Positions 24,077 to 33,649 of a stretch of DNA of 64,000 bases are shown here, in pieces. Source of the stretch: Gammaproteobacteria bacterium (lineage in GTDB: Bacteria > Pseudomonadota > Gammaproteobacteria > Ga0077536); the NCBI GenBank assembly GCA_009692365.1, contig SHZJ01000018.1:1-64000 (forward strand), written 5' to 3'. Numbering within the stretch: position 1 is the first letter of the stretch; every line of letters starts with the position of its first letter. The notes under the pieces are model-generated. The model was not told the DNA's origin, did not search any database, and saw only the letters and a program-made list of their open reading frames with translations. Both the position numbers and the translations under genes were made by a program.

Positions 24077-25693
24077 CTAATCCAAAAGGGTTCGGGCCTG
24101 CGCCCGCAGTTCGATTTTGCGAATTTTCCCCGAGGACGTCATCGGGTAGCTGTCGGTAAACACGACGTGCCGGGGAATTTTGTAGCCCGCAATCTTGCCC
24201 TTCATGCGGGCGATGAGTTCTTCGGCGCTCACCTGTTGCCCAGCTTTTAGAATGACAAAAGCGACCGGCACTTCGGCCAGCCTGGGGTCGGGATAGGCCA
24301 CCACCGCCGCATCCATGATTTCCGGCATCTTGCGCAAATAGGCTTCGACTTCGGCCGGCGAGACATTCTCGCCACCGACTTTCAGCATGTCTTTGTAACG
24401 GCCCAGGAACACCAGATGGCCATCGCCGCGCAGGCGCGCCATATCCCCGGTGTGGAGCCAGCCCGCCGCGTCCAGTGCCTCGTGGGTAGCCTCGGGTTTC
24501 TCCCAATAACCCTGCATCACCGCATAGCCGCGCACCCACAGCTCCCCCGCTTCATCAACGGGTTGTTCGGCGCCGGTGTCGACGTTCACGACCCGAAATT
24601 CGTAGTCGTTCATCGGATAGCCCGACGCCTGCACGCGCTGTTCGCGGGTATGCAGGGGATTATTGACCGACACATAGGCCCAGGATTCACTCATGCCGAA
24701 GCCTGAAATGGTGGGGCAAAAAACATCCTGCACGCGTTCGGCGATGGGGATGGTGCTCTCTACGCCCGAGGGCAGGGTGCCGATGCGCACGTTGAGGGTA
24801 CGCGCTTTGCGGGCCTGGGCGGTGAGCAGGTCCAGCCAGTGCGCCTCGAAGCCGTGCAGCACCGTCGCCCGTTCTTGTTCGGCCATATCGAGCGCCCGCT
24901 CGGCGTCGAAGGCGTCCATCATGACGTGCCGCGACCCGCACAAGACGCTCATCATGACAATTTCGCTAAACGCATAAATATGAAAAAGCGGGAGGTAATT
25001 CATGTGCACGTCGAACTTGGTGTAGCCCATCACCTGACCGCGCTCGTGGGTGTTGCGGATGGGTCGATGGCTGTGCATCACGCCTTTGGGATGCCCGGTC
25101 GTGCCGGAGGTATAGGCGAGCATCATGAGGCCGTCGGGGTCGACCGCCGCCGCGCGCGCGGCCAGCGTTGCGTCGCTCACACCCTCGCCGAGGGCTAAGA
25201 GTTGTGCCCAGCCGGTGGCGTGGGGCAGGCGTAGCTCACCTAAAATAACCAAGCGCTCAAGGTCTGGGTAGTTCTCGATGGCGAGGCCGGTGGGGGTTTT
25301 GGTGATGCTCGGCATCGACTCCATCAGCATGCTTTGATAGTCCACCGGCCCCGAGCGGTCCAGGCTGATGAGCGTGCGGCTGCGCGACTGGGTCAGGGTG
25401 TACGCCACATCGTCGGTGCGGTAGCGGGTATTGAGTGGCACGATGCACCCGCCCGCTTTGGCGATGCCAAACATGACGAATAGCCATTCCGCGCGATTGG
25501 TCATCCACACCGCCACGTGTTCGCCGGGCTGCACGCCCAAGGCAATCAGGCCTTTGGCGAGGCGATTGGTTTGCTCGAGGAATGCTGCGTAGGTCCAGCG
25601 TTGCCCATTGAAGGAAAACGCCTCGCGTTCGCCCCAGCGCTGCGCCGCCTCATCCAAAATGCCGCCCAAGGTGCGTTTGCGATACCAGTCCAT
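24077..25693 (-). CDS. Acyl-CoA synthetase / AMP-dependent ligase (FadD-like)
   Basis: A 538-residue class I adenylate-forming enzyme. Its phosphate-binding loop is LAYTSGTTGHPKGVMHSH. Core motifs are GFGMSES, GWLHTGDMA and GRYKDMLKVGGENVSPAEVE, and the catalytic Lys lies in MTSSGKIRKIELR. All key residues are present, unlike the slightly altered loop of the ligase at 21382. FadD-like or other medium- or long-chain and aromatic acids are possible substrates. ATG 25693 starts the conserved MDWYRKRTLGGILDEAA segment. It is followed, on the same strand and upstream, by the glutathione reductase gene. Confidence 0.9.
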   Translation of the reverse strand: MDWYRKRTLGGILDEAAQRWGEREAFSFNGQRWTYAAFLEQTNRLAKGLIALGVQPGEHVAVWMTNRAEWLFVMFGIAKAGGCIVPLNTRYRTDDVAYTLTQSRSRTLISLDRSGPVDYQSMLMESMPSITKTPTGLAIENYPDLERLVILGELRLPHATGWAQLLALGEGVSDATLAARAAAVDPDGLMMLAYTSGTTGHPKGVMHSHRPIRNTHERGQVMGYTKFDVHMNYLPLFHIYAFSEIVMMSVLCGSRHVMMDAFDAERALDMAEQERATVLHGFEAHWLDLLTAQARKARTLNVRIGTLPSGVESTIPIAERVQDVFCPTISGFGMSESWAYVSVNNPLHTREQRVQASGYPMNDYEFRVVNVDTGAEQPVDEAGELWVRGYAVMQGYWEKPEATHEALDAAGWLHTGDMARLRGDGHLVFLGRYKDMLKVGGENVSPAEVEAYLRKMPEIMDAAVVAYPDPRLAEVPVAFVILKAGQQVSAEELIARMKGKIAGYKIPRHVVFTDSYPMTSSGKIRKIELRAQARTLLD

Positions 25694-25784
25694 GTGCGCT
25701 CTCCTAATGGTTTGTGGCGCTCCGCTGGGCGGGCGGCCGATGGCTTGTTTTGCTGTGTGACCCCAATCCAGCGGTGCGCTAAGA

Positions 25785-27140
25785 CTAGCGGCGCGTGGGT
25801 TCGCGCATGGTCACGAATTCCTCCGCCGACGAGGGATGAATCCCAATCGTGGTATCAAATATTTCCTTGGTGGCGCCCGCGCGCATCGCCACCGCAAAAC
25901 CCTGGGTAATTTCGCCCGCATCCTCGCCGCACAGATGCAGTCCCACGACGCGCTGGGTCTGCGTCGCCACGATGAGTTTCATGAAGGCCTGTTCCTTGAG
26001 CGGCGAGACGGTGTAGCGCAACGGCGTAAAGGTCGAGGTATAGACCTCGATTTCCCCAAACTGCGCGCGCGCGACGGCTTCACTGCAGCCCACCGTCCCC
26101 ACCGGGGGCTGGCTGAAAATCGCGGTGGGGATGTAGTCGTAGTCCACCGGTTGGTCGCGAGCGCCGAACAAGCGGCGCACCAGCGACATCCCTTCGGCGA
26201 GTGCCACCGGGGTCAGGTTCACGCGGTTGGTGACGTCCCCCAGGGCGTAAATGGAGGGGACATTGGTGCGGTAGTGTGCATCGACCCGAATCGCCCCGGC
26301 GGCGTCCAGCGCTACGCCGCACTGCTCAAGACCCAGCGCGCTCGTCATGGGGACTCGCCCGGTGGCGTAGAGCACGCCGTCGGCGGTCAGCGTTGCACCA
26401 TCGTGGAGGGTCAGCGTGAGGCCATCGGCGGTTTTGTCGATGCGGGTAACCCCGGTATCAAAGCGCAGGTCCACCCCTTTGTGGCGCATTTGTGCGGCCA
26501 GAAATTCCCGCACTTCACTATCGAAGCCGCGCAAAAAAAGCGGCCCTCGGTAGATCTGCGTCACCGCGCAACCCAAGCCGCGCAGGATGCCGGCGAATTC
26601 CACCGCAATATAGCCCCCGCCCACCACCACCATCCGCTGTGGCAGGGCGTCTAAATGAAACATTTCGTTAGAGGTGAGGACGAACTCCCGGCCCGGGAAT
26701 TCCGGCACCAGCGGCCAGCCGCCGGTGGCGACGAGGATGTGCTCGGCGCTGATGCGGCGTCCGTCAACCTCGAGGGTATGAGGGTCTAAGAGCGTGGCGC
26801 GCGCGGCCAGCACTGCGCAGCCGGCGTTCAGCAGCAGGCGCTCGTAAACCCCGTTGAGACGGAGGATTTCCTGGTCTTTATTACGCACCAGCGTGGGCCA
26901 GTCGAAGTGGGGCTCGGCCATGGTCCAGCCGTAGCCCTGCGCCACTTCGCGCTCCTCCCGGTAGCGCGAGGCGTAGACAAACAACTTCTTAGGAATACAG
27001 CCCACATTCACACAGGTGCCGCCCAGATAGCGCTCTTCGGCCACCATCACGCGCGCACCGAACCCAGCCGCCATGCGCGCGGCACGCACGCCGCCCGAGC
27101 CGCCGCCAATGACAAAGAAGTCGCAATCGTATGAGGCCAT
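25785..27140 (-). CDS. gor: Glutathione reductase
   Basis: A 451-residue FAD-dependent disulfide reductase. The FAD fold (FFVIGGGSGGVRAARMA) is at the N-terminus. The redox-active pair is Cys43 and Cys48 in GGTCVNVGCIPKK. The NADPH-binding motif is VVVGGGYIAVEFAGIL with the Arg of QIYRG after it. The closing HPSSAEEFVT supplies the catalytic His and Glu. These features distinguish it from lipoamide dehydrogenase and mercuric reductase. ATG 27140 starts the conserved part, and the frame upstream of it is probably not translated. It keeps glutathione reduced in the cytoplasm and could serve the GST-like protein at 4543. Confidence 0.93.
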   Translation of the reverse strand: MASYDCDFFVIGGGSGGVRAARMAAGFGARVMVAEERYLGGTCVNVGCIPKKLFVYASRYREEREVAQGYGWTMAEPHFDWPTLVRNKDQEILRLNGVYERLLLNAGCAVLAARATLLDPHTLEVDGRRISAEHILVATGGWPLVPEFPGREFVLTSNEMFHLDALPQRMVVVGGGYIAVEFAGILRGLGCAVTQIYRGPLFLRGFDSEVREFLAAQMRHKGVDLRFDTGVTRIDKTADGLTLTLHDGATLTADGVLYATGRVPMTSALGLEQCGVALDAAGAIRVDAHYRTNVPSIYALGDVTNRVNLTPVALAEGMSLVRRLFGARDQPVDYDYIPTAIFSQPPVGTVGCSEAVARAQFGEIEVYTSTFTPLRYTVSPLKEQAFMKLIVATQTQRVVGLHLCGEDAGEITQGFAVAMRAGATKEIFDTTIGIHPSSAEEFVTMREPTRR

Positions 27141-27285
27141 CGCCGGTCGCCTGAGAAGATATCCGCCCCAGAGCATACTGGAAGCGGCCCACAGGCGGCA
27201 GACCTGCGGCCGGCCTCGCCGCGCCGGTCGCGCAACGGCTAAGATGACGGGGCTACACCGGCCCGATCACCAGAGGCAGTTCCCC

Positions 27286-28197
27286 ATGCAAAACACTTTC
27301 GAGATTGTTGAGGTTGGACCCCGCGATGGTCTGCAAAGCCAGCCGAAGCTGCTGGACGTGCCAACCAAAATCGAATTCATCACCCGTTTGATCGACGCTG
27401 GACACACGCGGCTGGAGGTCGCGAGCTTCGTGAATCCCAAGCGCGTCCCGCAGATGGCGGACGCCGACGAACTCGTCCGCGGGCTACCGCGCCGGGCGGG
27501 GGTTAAATACATTGGGCTGGTGCTCAACCAGCGGGGGTTCGAGCGCGCGCTAGACAGCGGCATCGAGCAAATCAACTCGGTGGACGTCGCGAGCGAGACC
27601 TTCTGCCAACGCAATCAGGGCGCGAGCACGGCGCAGATGTCCGCGGCGATCGCTGAAATGGCGCGCGCAGCCCAGGCCGCCCGGCGATTTTTCGGCGTGA
27701 CCATCGCGGCGAGCTTTGGCTGCCCTTTCGAAGGGCGGGTGGCGCCTGAGGTCGTGCTCGAGCGCGTGCGGCGCTATGTGGATTTAGGGGTGGACGAAAT
27801 TGCGCTGGCCGATTCCATCGGGGTCGCCGTGCCCTCGCAGGTCACCCAGCTCCTCGCGGGCGTGATCCCCTTGCTGGGCAGCACGCCGCTGCGCCTGCAT
27901 TTCCACAACACGCGCAACACCGGCATCGCCAATATTTACGCGGCGGCGCTGGCCGGCGTGCGAATTTTCGACGCCAGCTGCGGCGGGGTCGGCGGCTGTC
28001 CCTTCGCGCCCGGGGCCACCGGCAACGTGGGCACGGAGGATGTGCTCTATCTGCTGGAAGGCATGGGCCTGACCAGCGGCGTTGCGCTGTCGGGGATCAT
28101 TGCCACCGCGCGTTGGTTGGAAGGTCCACTGGGTGGCCAACTGCCGGCGATGGTGAGTCGGGCCACGCCTTTTCCGCCGCTGCGGGCCACGGCGTAG
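27286..28197 (+). CDS. Hydroxymethylglutaryl-CoA lyase-like enzyme
   Basis: A 303-residue TIM-barrel lyase of the HMG-CoA lyase type. The N-terminal EVGPRDGLQ (Arg13, Asp14), the metal His residues 205 and 207 in LHFHNTRNTG and the Cys238 loop GGVGGCPFAPGATGN are all clear. HFHNTRN differs from the HCHDTYGQ of classic HMG-CoA lyases, so the substrate may be another 3-hydroxy-3-methyl acyl-CoA. If it is a true HMG-CoA lyase it ends leucine or isoprenoid degradation, giving acetoacetate and acetyl-CoA. No leucine-catabolic genes are adjacent. ATG 27286 starts the conserved part. Confidence 0.85.
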   Translation: MQNTFEIVEVGPRDGLQSQPKLLDVPTKIEFITRLIDAGHTRLEVASFVNPKRVPQMADADELVRGLPRRAGVKYIGLVLNQRGFERALDSGIEQINSVDVASETFCQRNQGASTAQMSAAIAEMARAAQAARRFFGVTIAASFGCPFEGRVAPEVVLERVRRYVDLGVDEIALADSIGVAVPSQVTQLLAGVIPLLGSTPLRLHFHNTRNTGIANIYAAALAGVRIFDASCGGVGGCPFAPGATGNVGTEDVLYLLEGMGLTSGVALSGIIATARWLEGPLGGQLPAMVSRATPFPPLRATA

Positions 28198-28544
28198 TCC
28201 CCGTCGCCGCCTTGCGCGCGGGGCCACACCAGGGTGCGCACCCGCGCCGCGTGGCCAACGCGGGGCGGGCCAGCCCGGCCGCCGGGGGGCGAGGGCCGGC
28301 GCGAGGGGCTTCGGACACCCCCTGTTTTTGCCGGCGGCCTAGGGCCTTAGCCGCGCCACGGTCGCGCCCTCGGCGCCGCTGATGGGCGCCGCCTCGGGCC
28401 GGCCGGCCGGACAAGCCGCTCAGGTTGACCGGCGAGTCACAGCCCCAGCGCTGGCGCGTGCCGCCACGGCAAGGCGGCCCGCGTTGCCGACCCGGGCCGG
28501 GTCGTGCGCGTGAGATTGCCGGCGGCGCACGTGGCAGGCCGGGG
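28198..28544. other. 347-bp gap, extremely GC-rich, no gene
   Basis: This region between the HMG-CoA-lyase-like gene and the EamA gene is dominated by CGCCGG, GGCCGG and GCGCGG runs. Several short inverted repeats exist by composition. The only long frames are antisense or low-complexity. No promoter or clear terminator was recognised. Confidence 0.5.
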
Positions 28545-29453
28545 ATGACGTCTGCCGCCGCGCCATGGAGCGTCGCCTTGGTGGTGCTAGGGGCGCTGTT
28601 GATGGCGGCCAAAGGGGTGGTGGCCAAACTGCTCTACGGCGCCGGCGTCCAGTTAGAGGCCTTGCTGTTGTTGCGCGCGCTGATGTCGCTGCCGCTGATC
28701 TGGGGTTGGGCGTGGTGGCGCGGCGAGCTCGGTCGGCTCACGGCCGCCCCCCGCGCGGTGCTGTGGCCGGCCGCTTTGGGCGGCTTGAGTGGCTATTACG
28801 TGGGCACTTGGTGCGATTTCCGGGCCTTGGAATTGATCGACGCCAGTCTGGAGCGCGTGCTGCTGTTTACCTACCCGGCCATGGTGGTGCTGGCGCGTGC
28901 ACTGATGGCGCGCCGCGCGCCGCAGTGGCGAGAGGTGGTCGCGGTGAGCGTCACCTACCTCGGGGTGGTGTTGGCGGTGGGTGGGCTTGACCCCGGGCTG
29001 TGGCGGGCTAATGGGACGGGCGCGCTGTTGGTGCTGATTTCCGCCGCGCTGTTTGCCGGTTATCTCTTCGCCAACGAATACGCCGCCAGCCGGATCGGCA
29101 GCGTGGGCTTTCTCGTGGTGGCGGCCACCAGTGCGGCGGTCGCGTTGACGGGACATTTTTTGCTGACCAGCACGGGCTCGGCGCTGGCCCTGCCGCTGTC
29201 GGTGTGGTGGTCGATTTTGCTCATGACCGCGTTCACCAATGTGTTGCCGCTGCTGATGCTCTCGGCGGGGATCGGGCGGCTAGGCGCGGCGCGGGCCGCG
29301 GTGATTACTTCGGTGGGCCCACCCGCGACGCTGCTGCTGGCTTGGTGGCTGTTGGGGGAATCCCTGCGCGCGCTGCAGCTCACGGGGGGCTTGCTGTGCG
29401 TATCGGGCGTGCTGATTCTCGAAGTGGGACGCACCGGCCCCGCGCCGCGCTGA
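28545..29453 (+). CDS. EamA/DMT-family permease
   Basis: A 302-residue membrane protein with about ten hydrophobic segments in two similar halves (EamA repeats). The first runs from ALVVLGALLMAAKGVVAKLLY to about residue 145, the second begins at LLVLISAALFAGYLFANEYAAS. The late LLAWWLLGESLRALQLTGG motif with Glu is typical of DMT exporters of amino acids, metabolites or drugs. The substrate is not known. The start is ATG 28545, the frame being open upstream in non-conserved sequence. It is convergent with the lpxD-like gene. Confidence 0.86.
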   Translation: MTSAAAPWSVALVVLGALLMAAKGVVAKLLYGAGVQLEALLLLRALMSLPLIWGWAWWRGELGRLTAAPRAVLWPAALGGLSGYYVGTWCDFRALELIDASLERVLLFTYPAMVVLARALMARRAPQWREVVAVSVTYLGVVLAVGGLDPGLWRANGTGALLVLISAALFAGYLFANEYAASRIGSVGFLVVAATSAAVALTGHFLLTSTGSALALPLSVWWSILLMTAFTNVLPLLMLSAGIGRLGAARAAVITSVGPPATLLLAWWLLGESLRALQLTGGLLCVSGVLILEVGRTGPAPR

Positions 29454-29456
29454 GGC

Positions 29457-30449
29457 CTAGTCCTCGGGAGGTGCCGCATCTTTTGCGGCGGCCCGATACA
29501 AATACCCCGTGGCGCGCCGCCAGTCTGCCACCGGTCGGCAGGGCATGCCGGCGTAAAATCCCGGCTCGCGGATAGATTTGGTGATGCCCGCCTGGCCGAG
29601 CACGGTAACATCGCTACAGATATTGATATGCCCCGTCACCCCTACCTGCCCCGCCAGCGTCACCCGGTCGCCGAGTTCGGTGCTGCCCGAAATCCCGACC
29701 TGCGAGACCAACAGGCAGTGCTCGCCGGTTTTCACGTTATGACCCAGCATGACTAAGTTATCGATTTTGGTGCCACGTCCGACGCGGGTTTCCGTGAAGC
29801 GCCCGCGGTCGATGGTGGTATTGGCGCCAATTTCCACGTCGTCTTCCAGCACGACGTTGCCGAGCTGCGGAATTTTGACGTGCTGACCTGCGTGCGCCAC
29901 AAAACCATAGCCATCGCCGCCGATGACCGCGCCGGGCTGCAGGATCACCCGCGCCCCGAGCACACAATCCTCACGCACCACCGCGTGGGGATAGAGCACG
30001 CAGTCGGCCCCTAGGGTCACTCGGTCCATCACCACCGCACCTGCGTACAGGCGGCAACGCGCGCCGATCCGCACCCCGGCACCGACGCTGACGAAGGGGC
30101 CGAGGTGCACCTCGGCGCCCAATTCGGCCGAGGCGTGGATGACCGCGCTCGGGTGGATGGCGCTGTCTTGGGTATAACGCGAGCGTTCGAACAGCCCGGC
30201 GATGAGGGCCATGGCGTACTCGGGCGCCGGATGTTCCAGACAGGCTTTACCGGCCAACAGGGCCCCGGGTTTGACCACAAAGGCGGGAATTTGCGAGGAC
30301 AGCGCGAGGTGGGCGTGCTTGCCGCTCATCACGAAGGACAGACAATTGGGCTGGTCATCGGTCACGCCGCACAGACCTTGGATGGCGAGGTTGGGATCTC
30401 CGTGTAGCGTCAAACCAAAACGCGTCGCGATGTCTGCCAATGTCAGCAC
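29457..30449 (-). CDS. lpxD: UDP-3-O-acylglucosamine N-acyltransferase (LpxD)
   Basis: A 330-residue lipid A enzyme. The uridine-binding N-terminal domain ([17 protein letters not shown] to about residue 95) is followed by a left-handed beta-helix of hexapeptide repeats ([13 protein letters not shown] onward). [12 protein letters not shown] and [16 protein letters not shown], with its catalytic His, are the LpxD signatures, and the C-terminal helix ([17 protein letters not shown]) is present. Start: the frame reaches 30485, but GTG 30449 follows a GGGGG ribosome site and gives the usual LTLADI start. It is not in the normal bamA-lpxD-fabZ-lpxA cluster, so it may be a second copy or an isolated lpxD. 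Confidence 0.9.
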   Translation of the reverse strand: MLTLADIATRFGLTLHGDPNLAIQGLCGVTDDQPNCLSFVMSGKHAHLALSSQIPAFVVKPGALLAGKACLEHPAPEYAMALIAGLFERSRYTQDSAIHPSAVIHASAELGAEVHLGPFVSVGAGVRIGARCRLYAGAVVMDRVTLGADCVLYPHAVVREDCVLGARVILQPGAVIGGDGYGFVAHAGQHVKIPQLGNVVLEDDVEIGANTTIDRGRFTETRVGRGTKIDNLVMLGHNVKTGEHCLLVSQVGISGSTELGDRVTLAGQVGVTGHINICSDVTVLGQAGITKSIREPGFYAGMPCRPVADWRRATGYLYRAAAKDAAPPED

Positions 30450-30553
30450 GTTTTGCCCCCCGCAAAGACCCGAATGGTGACTCAAGCCCTACGGCATTGG
30501 TATACCCTTGGCCGCTCCGGCCTCACTGAGGCCAGCCATCAAGCGAGATTTCG

Positions 30554-31063
30554 ATGTCTGCTGAGTCGCCCCACGCCCCACCGATCGCCTTGCGCCACCC
30601 CAATCGCCACTGGCTGCGCGACCCCGGACACTTTGTGGCGTTGGGCGGGGGCAGTGGACTGGCCCCGGTTGCACCGGGGACTTTTGGCTCGGTGGTGGGC
30701 GTTGGCTTGTACCTGGTGCTGTTGCCCTTGCCGGGCTGGGTGGGCGTGCTGGTGCTGGCGGCGGCCTTTGCGCTCGGAATCTGGCTATGCCAACGCACGG
30801 CGCGCGCGCTAGGCGTCGCCGATCACGGCGCGATCGTGTGGGACGAAGTGGTCGCGATGCCGGTCGCGCTCGGCGGCGCGCTGGGCGACCCGGTCCATAT
30901 TTGTCTGGGCTTCCTGTTATTCCGATTATTCGATATTTGGAAGCCTTGGCCGATAAGTTGGGCAGACAGCCAGGTTAAAGGCGGGCTGGGGATCATGTTG
31001 GACGATCTCGGCGCCGCCTGCTTGGCGGCCGCAGTGCTGGCGTTATGGGACTATTTTCCCTAG
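30554..31063 (+). CDS. pgpA: Phosphatidylglycerophosphatase A
   Basis: A 169-residue membrane phosphatase that makes phosphatidylglycerol from phosphatidylglycerophosphate. Family motifs are present: GLAPVAPGTFGSVVGV near residue 35-50, IVWDEVVAMPVAL with the conserved acidic pair, FRLFDIWKPWPISWAD and the terminal LDDLGAACLAA. About three to four hydrophobic segments are predicted. It is divergent from lpxD and precedes a lytic transglycosylase gene. The thiL gene often found upstream is absent here. Confidence 0.93.
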   Translation: MSAESPHAPPIALRHPNRHWLRDPGHFVALGGGSGLAPVAPGTFGSVVGVGLYLVLLPLPGWVGVLVLAAAFALGIWLCQRTARALGVADHGAIVWDEVVAMPVALGGALGDPVHICLGFLLFRLFDIWKPWPISWADSQVKGGLGIMLDDLGAACLAAAVLALWDYFP

Positions 31064-31127
31064 CGTGGGGCTCCCATCTCACGAAAACCCGCTTGCAAGG
31101 TGCCGCTCATCAATCTTAATCACCCCC

Positions 31128-31751
31128 ATGTTCGCGCTGAAAGTACCTAAATCATGGTGGCTGACGGCGTTGTTGCTGGGGCTGCCGCTGGCGACGCTCG
31201 CCGATATTTACAAATACACCGACAAATATGGCCGAGTGTTTCTCACCGACCGACCCTCGCATTCAGGCTACAAGCGGTTGGTGAAGACCTGGAAGGGCTG
31301 GTCGCCTTCCGCCAGCAAGTCCATCAACTACAGGTTACTCACCGAGAACCGCAAGCGCTTTAGCCGCACGATCGACCAGGCGGCGCGGGTCCACAAACTG
31401 CCCACGGCGTTGGTTCACGCGGTGATTACCGCGGAGTCCGCCTACGATCCGGACGCGGTGTCCAGCGCGGGCGCGGTAGGGCTGATGCAGTTGATGCCGG
31501 CGACCGCGCAGCGCTACGGGGTGGACGACCGTAAAGACCCCAACGCCAATGTGGCGGGTGGCACGCGTTACTTAAAAGACCTGCTGGGAATGTTCAATAA
31601 CGACCTGACCTTGGCCATTGCGGCCTATAACGCGGGCGAGAACGCCGTGATTAGCTACGGGCGAAAGATCCCCCCCTACGAGGAGACGCAGGCCTATGTG
31701 CGCCGCGTGCTGCAGTATTACAAAGACTACAAACTGATGAAGCCGATGTAG
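31128..31751 (+). CDS. Lytic transglycosylase with DUF4124-like N-terminus
   Basis: A 207-residue cell-wall enzyme. A signal peptide (SWWLTALLLGLPLATLA) leads to a short DUF4124-like piece (DIYKYTDKYGRVFLTDRP). The SLT domain follows, with the catalytic Glu103 in ITAESAYDPDA and the motifs AGAVGLMQLMPATAQRYG and AIAAYNAGENAV. It would cleave peptidoglycan between MurNAc and GlcNAc in the periplasm. ATG 31128 starts the signal peptide. The frame extends a little upstream without a good start. It lies close to the convergent ilvD gene. Confidence 0.9.
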   Translation: MFALKVPKSWWLTALLLGLPLATLADIYKYTDKYGRVFLTDRPSHSGYKRLVKTWKGWSPSASKSINYRLLTENRKRFSRTIDQAARVHKLPTALVHAVITAESAYDPDAVSSAGAVGLMQLMPATAQRYGVDDRKDPNANVAGGTRYLKDLLGMFNNDLTLAIAAYNAGENAVISYGRKIPPYEETQAYVRRVLQYYKDYKLMKPM

Positions 31752-31784
31752 GGTGGCAGCGCACGCGACCACCCTAGCGCCCCG

Positions 31785-33464
31785 TTATTCGTCGGTGACG
31801 CAGCCTTCAGAGGCCGATTTCACGGTCTTGATGAACTTGTACAACGTGCCGCGGGTCGCTTTGTAGGGCGGCATGACCCACCCGGCCCGGCGGCGCGCGA
31901 GTTCGGCCTCGTCCACCGCGACGTCGAGCCGGTTGAGGGTGGCGTCGATGGTGATCAAATCACCGTCGTGGACCAGCGCGATGGTGCCCCCCAATTGAGC
32001 CTCTGGCACCACGTGGCCCACGATGAACCCGTGCGAGCCCCCTGAGAAGCGGCCATCGGTGATGAGTGCCACCTCACTGCCCAAGCCCGCCCCCATGATG
32101 GCCGAGGACGGGGTGAGCATTTCTGGCATGCCCGGCCCGCCTTGCGGGCCTTCGTAACGAATGACCACGACATCGCCTTTGGCGATCTCTTGTCGCTCTA
32201 GGGCCGCCAGCATGAGTTCTTCGGAATCGTAGACCTTCGCGGGGCCGCTGAACCGCAGACCCTCCTTGCCAGTGATTTTGGCCACCGCGCCGCCGGGTGC
32301 CAGATTGCCGCGCAGGATTTGGATGTGGCCGCTTTCTTTGATGGGATTCTCCAGCGGCCGGAGCACTTCCTGGCCCGGCGTGAGGCCGGGCAGGTCGCGC
32401 AGGTTTTCGGCCAGTGTGGCGCCAGTGCAGGTGAGGCAACTGCCGTCGATGAGGCCTTTTTCCAGCAGGTATTTCAGCACCGCAGGAATGCCACCGATGC
32501 CCTGCACATCTTCCATCACAAATTTACCGCTGGGCTTGAGGTCGGCCAAAAACGGCACGCGGTCGCTGACGGCCTGAAAGTCATCGAGGCTCAAAGGCAC
32601 GCCCGCCGCGCGCGCCATGGCCAGTAAATGCAGCACCGCGTTGGTCGAGCCACCGAGGACGGTCACCACCACCATCGCGTTCTCAAAGGCCGCGCGGGTC
32701 ATGATGTCGCGCGGCTTGATGTCGCGCTCTAACAAAAGCCGAATAGCCGCACCTGCGCGCACGCATTCGTCAATTTTTAGCGGATCGACGGCGGGCGTGG
32801 AGGAGCTATAGGGCAGCGACAGGCCCATGGCCTCGATGGCCGAAGCCATGGTGTTGGCGGTGTACATGCCGCCGCACGCACCGGCGCCCGGGCAGGCGTG
32901 GCGAACGATTTCTTGCCGCCGCGTGTCGTCGATGGTGCCCGCGAGATAGGCGCCATAACTTTGGAAGGCGGAGATAATGTCCAGCGTGTCGCCGCGCGAA
33001 TGCCCCGGTTTGATGGTGCCCCCGTAAACCATCAGCGCGGGGCGGTTGAGGCGCGCCATCGCCATCACACAGCCGGGCATGTTTTTGTCGCAGCCGGGGA
33101 TGGCAACAAGACCGTCGTACCACTGACCACCCATGATGGTCTCGATGGAGTCGGCGATAATTTCGCGTGACTGCAACGAGTAGCTCATGCCGTCGGTGCC
33201 CATGGAGATGCCGTCGCTCACGCCGATGGTATTAAAGCGCATGCCGATGAGCCCGGCGGCCGTCACGCCCTGCTTGACGGCGTCCCCCAGGGTGAGCAGA
33301 TGCATATTGCACGGATTACCCTCGAACCAGACGCTGGCGATACCCACCTGCGCTTTGGTCATATCCGCGGGCGTCAAGCCGATGGCGTAGAGCATGGCTT
33401 GGGAGGCGCCCTGCGATTTGGGTTCCGTGATACGGGCGCTTTGCCGGTTGATTTTGATCGCCAT
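31785..33464 (-). CDS. ilvD: Dihydroxyacid dehydratase
   Basis: A 559-residue Fe-S enzyme that dehydrates 2,3-dihydroxy acids in valine and isoleucine synthesis. Cys52 (GNPCNMHL), Cys125 with Lys127 ([10 protein letters not shown]) and the later Cys in the [14 protein letters not shown] segment mark the cluster and metal site. The C-terminal [10 protein letters not shown] motif and the final [11 protein letters not shown] are as expected. ATG 33464 follows AGGAG, so the longer frame upstream is not used. The shorter length places it in the IlvD group found in many proteobacteria and archaea, about 50 residues shorter than E. coli IlvD. It is divergent from argA. Confidence 0.95.
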   Translation of the reverse strand: MAIKINRQSARITEPKSQGASQAMLYAIGLTPADMTKAQVGIASVWFEGNPCNMHLLTLGDAVKQGVTAAGLIGMRFNTIGVSDGISMGTDGMSYSLQSREIIADSIETIMGGQWYDGLVAIPGCDKNMPGCVMAMARLNRPALMVYGGTIKPGHSRGDTLDIISAFQSYGAYLAGTIDDTRRQEIVRHACPGAGACGGMYTANTMASAIEAMGLSLPYSSSTPAVDPLKIDECVRAGAAIRLLLERDIKPRDIMTRAAFENAMVVVTVLGGSTNAVLHLLAMARAAGVPLSLDDFQAVSDRVPFLADLKPSGKFVMEDVQGIGGIPAVLKYLLEKGLIDGSCLTCTGATLAENLRDLPGLTPGQEVLRPLENPIKESGHIQILRGNLAPGGAVAKITGKEGLRFSGPAKVYDSEELMLAALERQEIAKGDVVVIRYEGPQGGPGMPEMLTPSSAIMGAGLGSEVALITDGRFSGGSHGFIVGHVVPEAQLGGTIALVHDGDLITIDATLNRLDVAVDEAELARRRAGWVMPPYKATRGTLYKFIKTVKSASEGCVTDE

Positions 33465-33519
33465 CGGTCGCTCCTGAAATGAGGGGTGGCGTGGCCATGC
33501 GCCAAGCCTGCGGACTCGA

Positions 33520-33548
33520 ATGATACCCACCCGGGTGCTCGCCGTCGA
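33520..33548 (-). promoter_or_regulatory. Candidate sigma70-type promoter for ilvD
   Basis: On the minus strand a -10 TATCAT (33520-33525) and a -35-like TCGACG (33543-33548) are separated by 17 bases, about 55 bases before the ilvD ATG. The -10 matches five of six consensus bases and the -35 four. No leader peptide or attenuator hairpin is obvious. Confidence 0.38.
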
Positions 33549-33649
33549 AAGCCTTCTGTGTGGGGGCAGCGTGGGCGCATGTAGAATGCGGGCGACCCGC
33601 CCCCGCCGGCGCGCCCCTTATTCGTCCGTAGCAACAGGCTGTAGGTGAC

